Shown: one piece after another, positions 24,715 to 32,370 of the stretch
Layout of the letters: each line of letters starts with the position of its first letter
Position numbering within the stretch: position 1 is the stretch's first letter
Assembly (NCBI GenBank): GCA_013289685.1
Contig: JABCZL010000030.1
Location: 1 to 32,370 of the forward strand
Source of the DNA: Acidobacteriota bacterium
GTDB lineage: Bacteria > Acidobacteriota > Terriglobia > Terriglobales > Acidobacteriaceae
Length of the DNA stretch: 32,370 nucleotides
Reading direction: 5' to 3'
Program-made: the position numbers and the translations under genes
The notes under the pieces: generated by a model
Told to the model about the DNA's origin: nothing
What the model saw: only the letters and a program-made list of their open reading frames with translations
The model's database searches: none

Positions 24715-24981
24715 TTCTCCTGCCCTCCTGATAGCAGAGACATAACGCCACCGATTAGAAATAGTGGGCCAGTGATAGCACACTGAAAAGAGCGATTTCC
24801 ATGCCAGTTGGGCGAGGCAGCCAATGGCCATGGCGAAAAAGCACGCAGCCGTTGACGACGCATGGAGAAGACGCCAATAGATTCCTATGAGGCTCAGCCC
24901 TCCCCACGCTATCAGCGAGACGATGAACCAGTAGCAGATCGCTGCTGGCGAGCTACAGGAAGCTCCCACTTGCTCTGTCAT
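24715..24981 (-). pseudogene. small membrane protein with a frameshift
   Basis: ATG 24981 opens 'MTEQVGASCSSPAAICYWF' and two hydrophobic segments, 'WFIVSLIAWGGLSLIGIYW' and 'STAACFFAMAIGCLA'. At the GGG run 24810-24812 (CCC on the gene strand) one extra base shifts the frame. Removing it gives 'ANWHGNRSFQCAITGPLFLI' and 'GGVMSLLSG', a natural third hydrophobic segment. Without repair the frame ends in a run with no membrane character at 24664. The repaired pattern resembles a small uncharacterised membrane family, from memory. It may be a real mutation or a sequencing slip in a homopolymer. Confidence 0.5.
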
Positions 24982-25375
24982 AGCGCTGGAATTTCCTTTC
25001 TGATCTCGACTTCGTGCCTCTACTATTCTGAGAGCAACATCGTAGGCCATCTTCGTGCTAAACACCCTAGATATCCCTTTGAAAGTAACGGTCCATCACT
25101 GACCCAAAACCGTACAGACTTTGCTTCGCCACAAGTAATGCTAAGTTGACCGGTGACCCTGCAGTGTTATACCCACAGTGTGAGCGAGGATCGCATGGCT
25201 GTGGCAGGGGCGATGATGACTGCGATTTTCAGCCACGCCGCAGCCTCCCTTGCCTTGGTGGCAGACGCTGGGGCGCATATTTGCGGAGGAACACGCGATC
25301 CTGACTGCACGTTCCGTCGGCAACACGTTTGTCGTGATCACCAAGCCAGTTCGTGGATGGTCGGCAAACCGGAAA
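24982..25375. other. intergenic region, no gene recognised
   Basis: Several short open frames cross this stretch. One around 25245-25345 gives a protein-like string ('WWQTLGRIFAEEHAILTARS') with stops just upstream, perhaps a decayed gene, but I cannot name the family. No tRNA, terminator or clear promoter was seen. Its right end runs into hairpin repeat copy 3. Confidence 0.4.
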
Positions 25376-25440
25376 CTATCCAGAAACGGGCTTAGGGGAG
25401 ATCAACGCGATGTCCTCGAAGCTGACTTCTGGGGACCGAT
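25357..25440 (+). repeat. hairpin repeat family, copy 3
   Basis: Carries GGTCGGCAAACCGGAAACTA, then TCCAGAAACGGGCTT, a weaker central hairpin (GGCTTAGGGGAG with TCCTCGAAGCT), GACTTCTGGGGAC and a perfect palindrome GGACCGATCGGTCC at the right end. The left part is nearly identical to the left end of the recombinase element (18290-18320). Confidence 0.7.
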
Positions 25441-25681
25441 CGGTCCGGTGTGAAAAAGTCGGTTCCACATCCTCAGGATCCCTTGCGAAAGCAGCCTTCC
25501 TGGTCTTTCCATCAACGGATTTCGTTTTCTCGTAGTACTCCCACCCGGAAATGGATCCATTGCCGCCGTTGCGGTGAACCTTTCCGTCCCGGGTCGTAGA
25601 CTTGGTTCCTCGATACGTACTCGCCGCGTTGCGGCTGCAAACGGCTAGTAATGACAGAACAAATAGAAGGCCGCCACCCAG
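25376..25681 (-). CDS. possible small exported protein, start unclear
   Basis: A frame of about 101 codons ends at TAG 25376. It begins with a hydrophobic stretch 'GGGLLFVLSLLAVCSRNAAS' like a signal peptide, then 'TYRGTKSTTRDGKVHRNGGN', 'WEYYEKTKSVDGKTRKAAFA' and 'DPEDVEPTFSH'. It looks like real coding sequence, but no ATG, GTG or TTG is in frame; the only candidate is CTG at 25681, without a ribosome site. The last 20 or so codons lie inside hairpin repeat copy 3, so the repeat has supplied the C-terminus. It may be a gene that lost its start. Confidence 0.35.
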   Translation of the reverse strand: MGGGLLFVLSLLAVCSRNAASTYRGTKSTTRDGKVHRNGGNGSISGWEYYEKTKSVDGKTRKAAFARDPEDVEPTFSHRTDRSPEVSFEDIALISPKPVSG

Positions 25682-25694
25682 AGTGTCCGAGCAA

Positions 25695-25724
25695 GAAAGC
25701 CCCGCTCGTGAGAGCGCGGCTTTC
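25695..25724 (-). terminator. terminator-like hairpin after the DUF3300 gene
   Basis: Arms GAAAGCC/GGCTTTC and CGCTC/GAGCG form a strong stem with a single mismatch pair and a short loop. It is 36 bases after the stop of the DUF3300 gene. The T-run is poor on both strands. Confidence 0.6.
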
Positions 25725-25760
25725 GGTTTGGGGTGGAAGGGTGACCACTATATGGGACGC

Positions 25761-27161
25761 TTACCGCCTGCCGCCGTGTCCGCCGCCACTGTGACCTCCG
25801 CCGCCGCTATGTCCACCGCTGGCATGTCCGCCGCTAAAGTGTCCGCCACCGTGCGAACCGCCGGAGCTTCCATGCGAAGAGAATCCGCGCGACTGACCGC
25901 CGCGGCTGCCGCTGAAACCGCCAGCGCGTGGCGCGCTTGATGCGCGTCCAGCGAAAGCTCGTTCGCCGCCGGAGAATCCCCGGTTGCCTGCGTAGGCTCG
26001 GTTACCATCCGTGCCCCGGTTACCGGCTACCCCGCGATTGCTGCCGGCGAAGCCGTGGGACGCCCCCGCGTAGCCTCGAGATGCGCCCGCATATCCGCGA
26101 CCTGCGGCTGAGCCAAATCCGTGCCCATCGCGACCCGCAAACCCGTGCGCTCCGAATCCGCCACGCGCGGAAGAGAATCCTCGATAATTTCCGTGCACAA
26201 ACGCGGCGTGGTTATAAAACGCTCCGCTGCGGAAGGCATAAGGATGGCCGCCGAAGAAGATTCCACCGTGGAAGCCCCAGCCGATACCCCATCCATGCCA
26301 TCCCCAACCGAAGCCGAAGAACGGCGAGATCGGGAAGCCAAAGCCGAACGAAATGGCCGGGCCGCCAAATCCCCACCACGGATAAAATCCAGGCCACAGG
26401 CCTACGGGGTATCCGTACACATACGCCGGGTTGTAAGCGGGCACATACACCACATTCGGATCAGCCGGCTGGATGTCTACATTCGGCCCCTGCCCGTACA
26501 CGCGCTCTTGCGGCGTACTCCGCAGATTGCCCGCGTCGTGAGCCTTGTGACGCAGGTACTGGATCGCCTGCATCACGTCATCGGGCTGGTTCTGATAGGC
26601 TTCGCCCAGCTCAGAGGTCCATGACAAATCCTTGTCCAAGTTCGCCAGCACTGTAGGAAACTCCACCAGGGACTTCACGCTCGGATCCCAATCCTGCCGG
26701 TCCACTTCCTCGGCCAGATCCTGTCCCTTCAGCCCCGGGTTCTCCCGTGCCATCCGGTCCGCCTCTACAATCTGCGTTGGATACGCTGACGCGGCCAGTA
26801 TCTGCGCCACGAGCGCATCGGGATACAACGCAATCGGAGCTACCAGCTTGTTCAATTGCTCCGGAGGCAACGATGAGTACTGCCGTTGATTCGGCCCCGC
26901 TGGAGGCGGGGGCGCCTGGTCTTGGTATGCATCTTGATCTTGCGGCGATCGAGGCGCGACATCTTGAGGCGCGCTCTGGTCCGGCGCATTGTATTGCGGC
27001 GCGGTCTGCTCTGGCCGAGGCCCTTGATCAACCTGATTGCTCACAGACGCTGAGGGCTTGTCCATCGACTGGTCCTGCGCCCCCAAGGAAGTTCCAGCCC
27101 CGAGCGCCATTGCGCTCGTCAACACCCCAGCAAAAAGCCTTTTCGATAGTTTGGTTTTCAT
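25761..27161 (-). CDS. DUF3300 protein with Gly/Ser/His-rich tail
   Basis: ATG 27161 follows GGGAGCATC and starts a signal peptide ('LFAGVLTSAMALGAGTSLGAQ'); the open frame reaches 27317 but without a start signal. The 466-residue product has a Pro/Gln/Asp-rich linker (about residues 28-95), the DUF3300 domain (about 95-260: 'LNKLVAPIALYPDALVAQIL', 'ASAYPTQIVEADRMARE', 'DPNVVYVPAYNPAYVYGYP'), then an aromatic Gly-rich part ('FGFGWGWHGWGIGWGFHGG') and a tail of Gly, Ser and His ending 'GGHSGGGHGGRR'. Exported, probably cell-envelope associated; function unknown. Confidence 0.9.
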   Translation of the reverse strand: MKTKLSKRLFAGVLTSAMALGAGTSLGAQDQSMDKPSASVSNQVDQGPRPEQTAPQYNAPDQSAPQDVAPRSPQDQDAYQDQAPPPPAGPNQRQYSSLPPEQLNKLVAPIALYPDALVAQILAASAYPTQIVEADRMARENPGLKGQDLAEEVDRQDWDPSVKSLVEFPTVLANLDKDLSWTSELGEAYQNQPDDVMQAIQYLRHKAHDAGNLRSTPQERVYGQGPNVDIQPADPNVVYVPAYNPAYVYGYPVGLWPGFYPWWGFGGPAISFGFGFPISPFFGFGWGWHGWGIGWGFHGGIFFGGHPYAFRSGAFYNHAAFVHGNYRGFSSARGGFGAHGFAGRDGHGFGSAAGRGYAGASRGYAGASHGFAGSNRGVAGNRGTDGNRAYAGNRGFSGGERAFAGRASSAPRAGGFSGSRGGQSRGFSSHGSSGGSHGGGHFSGGHASGGHSGGGGHSGGGHGGRR

Positions 27162-27373
27162 GATGCTCCCAGAATTCCTGTTAGTAGATTGAACCCTGGG
27201 TATAGGGAAGAGTTCCGTTCTTTTGATTGACTCGCATTGGTTGATTTCGGCCAGGCAGTGGTGGATATCGGCCAAACCTATGCTTGCGGTTTGCCGGAAA
27301 AGAGGAAGTGACGGCACGGGAGCCCGGCTTCTTGGACGTGAATCGATCCCTACCCCTGCTTCAGCGCTTTGTC

Positions 27374-27440
27374 TCAGTGGTACAGAAACGGGCTTTTAGG
27401 AAATCAATAGCGGTGTCCTCGAAGAACGACTTCTCGCACG
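27374..27440 (+). repeat. hairpin repeat family, copy 4 (degenerate)
   Basis: Keeps ACAGAAACGGGCTT, GTCCTCGAAG and CGACTTCTCG but the central stem has several mismatches and the left hairpin is lost. It lies in the 395-bp gap between the DUF3300 gene and the M56 gene, where I see no gene. A short direct repeat (TGATTTCGGCCA at 27242 and GGATATCGGCCA at 27263) is the only other structure. Confidence 0.6.
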
Positions 27441-27556
27441 GGCAGGATTTCCCGTTGGTCCGCAATGAGTGAACAAACACACACAAAAAACAACCGGATA
27501 TTCACGACACAGGAAAGGTCGGTCGCCAAATCAGTGTGCAACTCCAGTTATCTGTC

Positions 27557-30439
27557 CTAGATGCTTCCGCGATGGCGCTCGATTTCGGACATCACCGCGC
27601 GATATTCGCCAGACGAATGCAAGCTTTCGACAGCTTTGCGCAGAGCTGCATTGACTGCGGCATCTTTGGAATAGCGGTTAGCCGCGTCCAGTAGCACACG
27701 CGCCTTGTCCCCATCCGACGAAATGCCGGTGGCCGACTGAATCGCCGCGATCGCCATCGCGCTCGAAGTCCCCGGCTTGTCGAGCAGCGCCGTCAGAACG
27801 CGGGAGCGATCTCCATCCGAATGGATGCTATCCGCAGCAGCAAAGAAAGCATCGCGGACCGGTTCAATATTCGCCCCAGCGAGGTCCACCAGAACACGCG
27901 CCTTATCCCCGTCCGACGAAATTCGCTGCGCTGAATTCGCGATTCCTCTAAGGTCGTCTGTCACAATTCCCTGCCGGTGGACGAGCGTCACAAGCACCTG
28001 CTGGTGGTCGCCATCGCTCGAAATCGAATTCGCCGCGTCAAAGAATGCCTTGCGCATCGCCTGGTCATCGCGGTAACTGGAGACGGCTTCTTTAAGCACG
28101 CGAGCCTTGTCGCCGTCCGAGGAGATTTGTTCAGCCGAGCGCAAGACGCGAGCCAGTGTGTCGCTATCGTCGCCATGCGCCTGCAGCAATTTCGAGAGAA
28201 CGCGCGCGTGATCCCCATCCGACGAAATTGAATTCACCGCCTCGAAATACACCATGTGAAGCTCATCGCTCGCACGATATGGATCCGCGATCTCGACCAG
28301 CACTTCTGCCTTGTCGCCGTCTGAGGAAATATGCCTTACGGCCCGTGCCGCGCGTATGAGCGACTCAGTGTTTCCGGCATCCTTCTTAACGATGTCGGAA
28401 AGCACCCTTCGTTTGTCGCCATCGGAATGAATGCTTTCGGCTGCATCAAAAAGGTACGGACGAAGGTCGCCAGCGAAATACTTATCATCCACAGTAATCA
28501 ACACCTGCGCCTTATCCCCATCCGACGAGATTCCTCGAATCAGTTTGGCGGAGTCTTTGCGCTGCTCCGCATTCAGTGTCGCTTGCGAGAAGAGTTGCTC
28601 CAAATAAATTCGCTTCGATCCATCGCTGTGGATCAATCCAATCTCGGCCATCACAGCCGGCGGACCACCTTGCCGTAGTATTCGCGCGACGCGGGTTTCT
28701 GCTCCAATCCCAGTATCGCGAATCACCTGCGGGAGCAAGCGTCCTAGCCACGCACGCCCCTCGTCGTCCAAAGGTTTCGAAGTCCGGCCCACCACGTAGG
28801 TCTTTGTAAGATTTCCAGCAGCATCCGCTTTCACATCATACGTACGTCCGGAAAACCAACTCCCTTCTTCCAGGCTGAAATTCCCATTCGGGGGTAATGA
28901 CTTAACGTCGTGATCGTCATCAGTGAATTCGATTGTGCCGTCGATCTTCGCTGTCAATGACGTCCACCCGTTCTGGGTTTTGAATTCCATATGCGTCTCG
29001 CCACGTTGCTGCGAGGCCGCGGGCGCCAGGGGTGCCAGCGGCGACGTGGGAGAACTGGGCGCGAGTGGGGCGAGAGGCGCTGGTGGTGCCAGCGGGGAAG
29101 CGGCCTGCGTTGCCGGGGATGCGGATGGAGTAAGCACTGCGATCGCAGCCAACGATGCATGAGACGCCAACGGTGCACGGGAATTCAGCGCCGCGATTGG
29201 CGCCACCGTTGCCTGCAGTGCAGGCAGCGTTGCTCGCGTTTTTGCCACGACAAGCTCCGGCTGGCTGTTTTCGTGTGCCGGATTCTGCGCGAACACAACC
29301 ATTTGCGGAGCCCGCGCGCCCAAATAGATCAATCCGACAACCGCGGCAATCGCCCCTACCAGCGGACCAACGACAACCTTCGGGGCCGCGTTCCGGGTTC
29401 TGTCCAGCATGTGATGAACGCGCTGGAGAAGCTGTGACCGGCTTCCCGCCGCGCCTGCGGCCAGGATGCCTGCGCGCCCAAATTGCGAGAGTTCCGCCAC
29501 CCTTGTCAACGAAGCGGTGTATCGCTTCGCGGTTCCCGTTGCCGCGATCACCCAGTCATCGCATGCTATCTCACGCTCGAGTGACATCCGATGACCGAGC
29601 CAGTAAACCGCCGGCTGAATCGGCAGCGCAGCTTCAATCAATCTCTGCACCAGGTTGGTCCAATCATCTCGACGCTGCAGGTGGGCGAGTTCGTGCATCA
29701 CGATGTAGTCGAATTCTGCATTCGAAAGCGTGTCGAGAAGTGCCCATGGGATCACGATCGCCGGATCGAGGAATCCGAGTGACATAGGGCTCGCAACCTG
29801 CCTCGAGATGAGCAGCCGCGTTTGCCGCCGAACGCCGTGGAGTGCACAACGACGCCGTAACCGCAACTCCCAGCGGTCCGGAGCTGGCGTCGCGCCTGAT
29901 TTCAATCTGAGCAGCTCCCGGTATCCACCTGCCAACCTCGCCAGCATCACCAGGGACAGGAGAGCCCACAGAATCTCGATTGCGGCAGGAACCTTTCCAG
30001 AGCGAATGCGGATCAGTGGGTGCGCAACCGCCTCCATCACTGCCGATGAAGTCCAGGAGCCCGTGTTTCGCAGCGCGGATTCGAAACCTCGTTGAGATGC
30101 GGATTCGCGGTTTGATGCAGGATGTGACTCGGGGTTCGGGGCGACGTTCAATTCCGGGTACCGAATTTCGACCGGAGCGATAGTAGTAGCCACAGGCGTG
30201 CTCGTTGTTGCGATCGGAAGCGAATGCGGTTGAGCCCCTGTAGATGTAGGAAATCCGGACGATACCAGCCCGGTAGGCAGAGCCACGACAGCAAGCAAGG
30301 TTAGCCATAGAGCCGTGAAGCGGGTCGTCGAGTTCAATCGCGGAAGCAGTTTCAGAAGCATCCACATCACCACCGCTAGAATTGCGCCCTGAAGGATTCC
30401 GTTCAGAAGGGTCGTCATGGCGAAATTGGTATGTGTCAT
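27557..30439 (-). CDS. BlaR1/MecR1-like M56 metalloprotease with SDGD repeats
   Basis: 960 residues; ATG 30439 overlaps the BlaI stop (ATGA) and has AAGGAGCG before it. The N-terminal half is an M56 membrane protease: helices at about 13-32, 44-60 and 148-166, the zinc motif HELAH at about 249-253, 'EREIACDDWVI', and another helix near 365-380. A flexible Ala/Pro linker follows ('SPLAPPAPLAPLAPSSP'). In place of a penicillin-binding sensor there are eleven repeats of about 33-35 residues, each with the core 'ISSDGDKARVL' or 'IHSDGDKRRVL', from about residue 590 to the end. They resemble alpha-solenoid (HEAT-like) repeats. By analogy it senses a signal and cleaves or triggers loss of the BlaI repressor. 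Confidence 0.88.
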   Translation of the reverse strand: MTHTNFAMTTLLNGILQGAILAVVMWMLLKLLPRLNSTTRFTALWLTLLAVVALPTGLVSSGFPTSTGAQPHSLPIATTSTPVATTIAPVEIRYPELNVAPNPESHPASNRESASQRGFESALRNTGSWTSSAVMEAVAHPLIRIRSGKVPAAIEILWALLSLVMLARLAGGYRELLRLKSGATPAPDRWELRLRRRCALHGVRRQTRLLISRQVASPMSLGFLDPAIVIPWALLDTLSNAEFDYIVMHELAHLQRRDDWTNLVQRLIEAALPIQPAVYWLGHRMSLEREIACDDWVIAATGTAKRYTASLTRVAELSQFGRAGILAAGAAGSRSQLLQRVHHMLDRTRNAAPKVVVGPLVGAIAAVVGLIYLGARAPQMVVFAQNPAHENSQPELVVAKTRATLPALQATVAPIAALNSRAPLASHASLAAIAVLTPSASPATQAASPLAPPAPLAPLAPSSPTSPLAPLAPAASQQRGETHMEFKTQNGWTSLTAKIDGTIEFTDDDHDVKSLPPNGNFSLEEGSWFSGRTYDVKADAAGNLTKTYVVGRTSKPLDDEGRAWLGRLLPQVIRDTGIGAETRVARILRQGGPPAVMAEIGLIHSDGSKRIYLEQLFSQATLNAEQRKDSAKLIRGISSDGDKAQVLITVDDKYFAGDLRPYLFDAAESIHSDGDKRRVLSDIVKKDAGNTESLIRAARAVRHISSDGDKAEVLVEIADPYRASDELHMVYFEAVNSISSDGDHARVLSKLLQAHGDDSDTLARVLRSAEQISSDGDKARVLKEAVSSYRDDQAMRKAFFDAANSISSDGDHQQVLVTLVHRQGIVTDDLRGIANSAQRISSDGDKARVLVDLAGANIEPVRDAFFAAADSIHSDGDRSRVLTALLDKPGTSSAMAIAAIQSATGISSDGDKARVLLDAANRYSKDAAVNAALRKAVESLHSSGEYRAVMSEIERHRGSI

Positions 30440-30828
30440 TTCTGCGCTCCTTGCTCACTCTCCGCGATCATCTTCTTAATGCGCCGTAATTCGGCGCGGC
30501 CTATGGTTTCTTCTTTCAGCAGATTCACGACCAGCAGTTCGCGCGAGCCGCCGAAAAAGTGGTTCACCAGATGACCCAGTGCGGTACGGCTGGCTTCTTC
30601 ATGCGCAATCACTGGTTCGTAGATGAAGGCGCGTCCTTTTTTCGTGTGGCGCAGGTAGCCCTTGGCCTCGAGAATGCGCAGCGTGGTTAGCACGGTGCTG
30701 TAGGCAAGCGGCGGATTGGCCGGCAATCCTGCCACCACGTCCCCGACCGTCGCTCGCCCCTCCTTCCACACTACGTTCATTAGCCGCAGTTCACCTTCCG
30801 TCAAGTTCGGTGATTTTTTCCGCGCCAA
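30436..30828 (-). CDS. BlaI/MecI-family repressor
   Basis: 130 residues with a winged helix: 'LTEGELRLMNVVWKEGRATV', 'AYSTVLTTLRILEAKGYLRH', 'KGRAFIYEPVIAHEEASRTA', and a dimerising C-terminus. The start is TTG 30828, supported by AGGGAGG 6 bases upstream; no ATG fits. It is the first gene of the operon with the M56 protease, and two operator-like palindromes lie in its promoter. Confidence 0.93.
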   Translation of the reverse strand: MARKKSPNLTEGELRLMNVVWKEGRATVGDVVAGLPANPPLAYSTVLTTLRILEAKGYLRHTKKGRAFIYEPVIAHEEASRTALGHLVNHFFGGSRELLVVNLLKEETIGRAELRRIKKMIAESEQGAQK

Positions 30829-30847
30829 CGCTGCCTCCCTAGGACGA

Positions 30848-30918
30848 ACAATTAAATAATTAATAGTTAGAATTTATATTGCAAGCCATCTCCCATTGTC
30901 AACTATTAAATTAATAGT
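30848..30918 (-). promoter_or_regulatory. blaI promoter with two operators
   Basis: On the minus strand TTGACA (30897-30902) and TATAAA (30873-30878) are 18 bases apart. A perfect palindrome ACTATTAAATTAATAGT (30902-30918) touches the -35, and a second, imperfect site sharing TTAATAGT (30848-30867) lies just after the -10. Repressor bound at both would block the promoter, giving autoregulation. Confidence 0.75.
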
Positions 30919-31022
30919 TAGAGTTTGGATCTCGGCAGTTCCGCGCACGCGCCCAGGAGCGCTCTCCCATCACTCTTTGATCTTGTATCCGTTGTATCCA
31001 GGAGAGACTAGTGAAGCAATTC

Positions 31023-31098
31023 TCCAACCCTATCCGGAAACGGGCTTGGAGGAGACCAAGGCGATCTCCTCCAAGCCGACTTCGGGACAAAGTCGTCG
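31023..31098 (+). repeat. hairpin repeat family, copy 5 (best hairpin)
   Basis: The clearest copy: TATCCGGAAACGGGCTT, then a perfect 13-bp stem GGCTTGGAGGAGA (31043-31055) and TCTCCTCCAAGCC (31065-31077) with a 9-base loop, then GACTTCGGGACAAAG. It stands alone between the blaI promoter and the amidohydrolase gene; nothing else is seen in 30919-31290. Confidence 0.8.
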
Positions 31099-31294
31099 GA
31101 CTCGGCGTGACAGCGTGACAACGCAACCTCCGGTTAGCCCGTGATTCGGGAAGAACCAAGATTCACCCACTCAAGGGTCGCCGCTGAATTGCGCTCCACA
31201 CCCAGTAACAGCGCGTCACGCCCTTAGAGACCACTGAGGTACAATTCTGGCTTCCCGCCGATTCTCGTAGGCCGGTCTTGCGAGGTGTATAGAG

Positions 31295-32370
31295 ATGCGT
31301 CTGTTGTTCCTAGTTGCGGCATCGCTCGTCGCCGCAATCACTGTTGCGCAAACACAGAAGCCAAGCGGCGTTGCGGACTTTATAGGCATTGATTCACCGC
31401 TCTTTGTGCTCGACCATGTCCGAGTTATCGATGGCACGGGTACGCCGGCCAAGGAGGACCAGACAGTCGTGATCGCGAACGGAAAGATACAATTCATCGG
31501 TCCGGAGGCGTCCGCCCAAATCCCTCAGGGCGCGCAACGAATTGACCGTTCTGGCTATACCGTCATCCCCGGCATCGTTGGAATGCACAACCATCTCTAC
31601 TACACCGATTCCTATTCCTTGCAAGTTGTCAGCGGAAAGATTGGCGAGCCAGGCTTATTCATTGCGGAGATCCCTTACACGGCACCGCGACTCTATCTGG
31701 CGGCTGGCGTCACCACAATGCGTACGACGGGGAGCCTGGAGCCTTACACCGACTTGAAAGTCAAGAGTCGGATTGACGCGAACCTGATGCCGGGACCCAG
31801 CATTGACGCCACGGCACCGTACCTGGAAGGTGCGCCGACCCGATTTGCGCAGATGCATGAACTTACCGGACCGGACGATGCGAAGCGCATGGTGGACTAC
31901 TGGGCGGCGGAAGGCATGACATCCTACAAAGCCTACATGAACATCACGCGCGAAGAGCTGAGTGTGGCGATCCAGCAGGCACATGCGCACAAGCTGAAAC
32001 TGACAGGTCATCTCTGTTCCGTGACCTGGCCGGAAGCGGTAGCTCTCGGAATCGATGATTTGGAGCACGGACCAGTATTTACGGACACTGAATTCGTGAC
32101 CGACAAGAAGCCGGACGCGTGCCCCGCGAGTGGTGGCAGCAGCAGTTGGGCCAAACAGGACGTGAACGGGGCGCAGGTGCAGGAAATGATCCGCAATCTC
32201 GTATCACATCACGTCGCCGTGACTTCGACGCTGCCGGTGTTTGAAGCCGGTGCTCCGGGGCGGCCGGCATTGCAGCCGCGCACGTTGGATGCGATGTCCG
32301 CGGAATCGGCGCAAAGCTACCTCGCCGCTCGTGCAAGAGTGGCTTTGGATTCACCGATGCCAGCGCTGCT
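31295..32370 (+). CDS. secreted amidohydrolase, N-terminal part
   Basis: ATG 31295 follows GAGG by 9 bases and opens a signal peptide ('LLFLVAASLVAAITVAQ'). The frame is open to the right edge (358 codons), so the C-terminus is missing. It has the amidohydrolase layout: an N-terminal beta strand part 'LDHVRVIDGTGTPAKEDQTV', 'YTVIPGIVGMHNHLYYTDS' with the HxH metal motif, a candidate metal-bridging Lys in 'GMTSYKAYMNITREE', 'LKLTGHLCS' with a metal His, and 'GIDDLEHG'. Members hydrolyse amides, dipeptides or ring structures; the substrate cannot be told. Confidence 0.9.
   Translation, partial: MRLLFLVAASLVAAITVAQTQKPSGVADFIGIDSPLFVLDHVRVIDGTGTPAKEDQTVVIANGKIQFIGPEASAQIPQGAQRIDRSGYTVIPGIVGMHNHLYYTDSYSLQVVSGKIGEPGLFIAEIPYTAPRLYLAAGVTTMRTTGSLEPYTDLKVKSRIDANLMPGPSIDATAPYLEGAPTRFAQMHELTGPDDAKRMVDYWAAEGMTSYKAYMNITREELSVAIQQAHAHKLKLTGHLCSVTWPEAVALGIDDLEHGPVFTDTEFVTDKKPDACPASGGSSSWAKQDVNGAQVQEMIRNLVSHHVAVTSTLPVFEAGAPGRPALQPRTLDAMSAESAQSYLAARARVALDSPMPAL

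Noticed and set aside
25245..25345. Protein-like string 'WWQTLGRIFAEEHAILTARS'
   Set aside because: Stops lie just upstream, it has no start, and I recognise no family, so it is only noted as a possible relic.
27600..28660. Regular repeats of about 100 bp
   Set aside because: They are the SDGD repeats of the M56 protein, in frame over the whole length, so not a CRISPR array or satellite.
1..32370. tRNA, rRNA, riboswitch or replication origin
   Set aside because: I looked for the usual signatures by eye and found none; a covariance search was not possible.

Overview
The window looks like chromosomal DNA of an acidobacterium (Acidobacteriota, probably a soil Terriglobia/Koribacter-type organism). 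The main evidence is two PadR + duplicated-permease (ADOP) gene pairs, a large Oar-like TonB receptor with an N-terminal carboxypeptidase-regulatory domain, a lipoprotein with the Gly-rich repeats common in that phylum, and a BlaI/M56 pair. The family calls rest on recognised motifs; no database was searched.

Left part (1-9100): the end of an AsmA-like gene, a small coiled-coil protein, a membrane PAS-GGDEF-EAL c-di-GMP enzyme, a small membrane protein, an aldo/keto reductase broken by three frameshifts, a large lipoprotein, a decayed piece of a sigma-54 activator, and an IS110/IS1111-type insertion sequence with 15-bp inverted repeats and a long non-coding end that may encode a bridge RNA. 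Five copies of a box followed by a short hairpin lie between genes from 3335 to 12940.

Middle (9150-18150): a TonB-dependent receptor, a Ser/Thr kinase remnant behind it, then a scar at about 13430 where a glyoxalase gene and a convergent ADOP permease are both cut and fused tail to tail. An intact PadR-ADOP operon follows.

Right-centre (18240-24165) is the most interesting region. A tyrosine recombinase gene sits between the two halves of a palindromic repeat that recurs at four other places in the right half. Next to it is what looks like an oxidant-response circuit: a small exported Met/Lys/Asp-repeat protein (MXKDX type), an anti-sigma factor and its ECF sigma factor, a cytochrome b and a TAT-exported molybdopterin reductase of the MsrP/YedY type, and a secreted beta-propeller. 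Three separate transcription units here carry the same ECF-like promoter (TGTAACTTT, 16-17 bases, TCYCA). This mirrors the hypochlorite-scavenging system of Azospira suillum (SigF/NrsF, YedY1/YedZ1, MrpX), but with a different kind of anti-sigma factor.

Right end (24243-32370): an EthD-domain protein, a frameshifted membrane protein, a DUF3300 protein with a Gly/His-rich tail, a BlaI-M56 operon with visible operators and eleven SDGD repeats in the sensor, and the start of a secreted amidohydrolase cut by the window edge.
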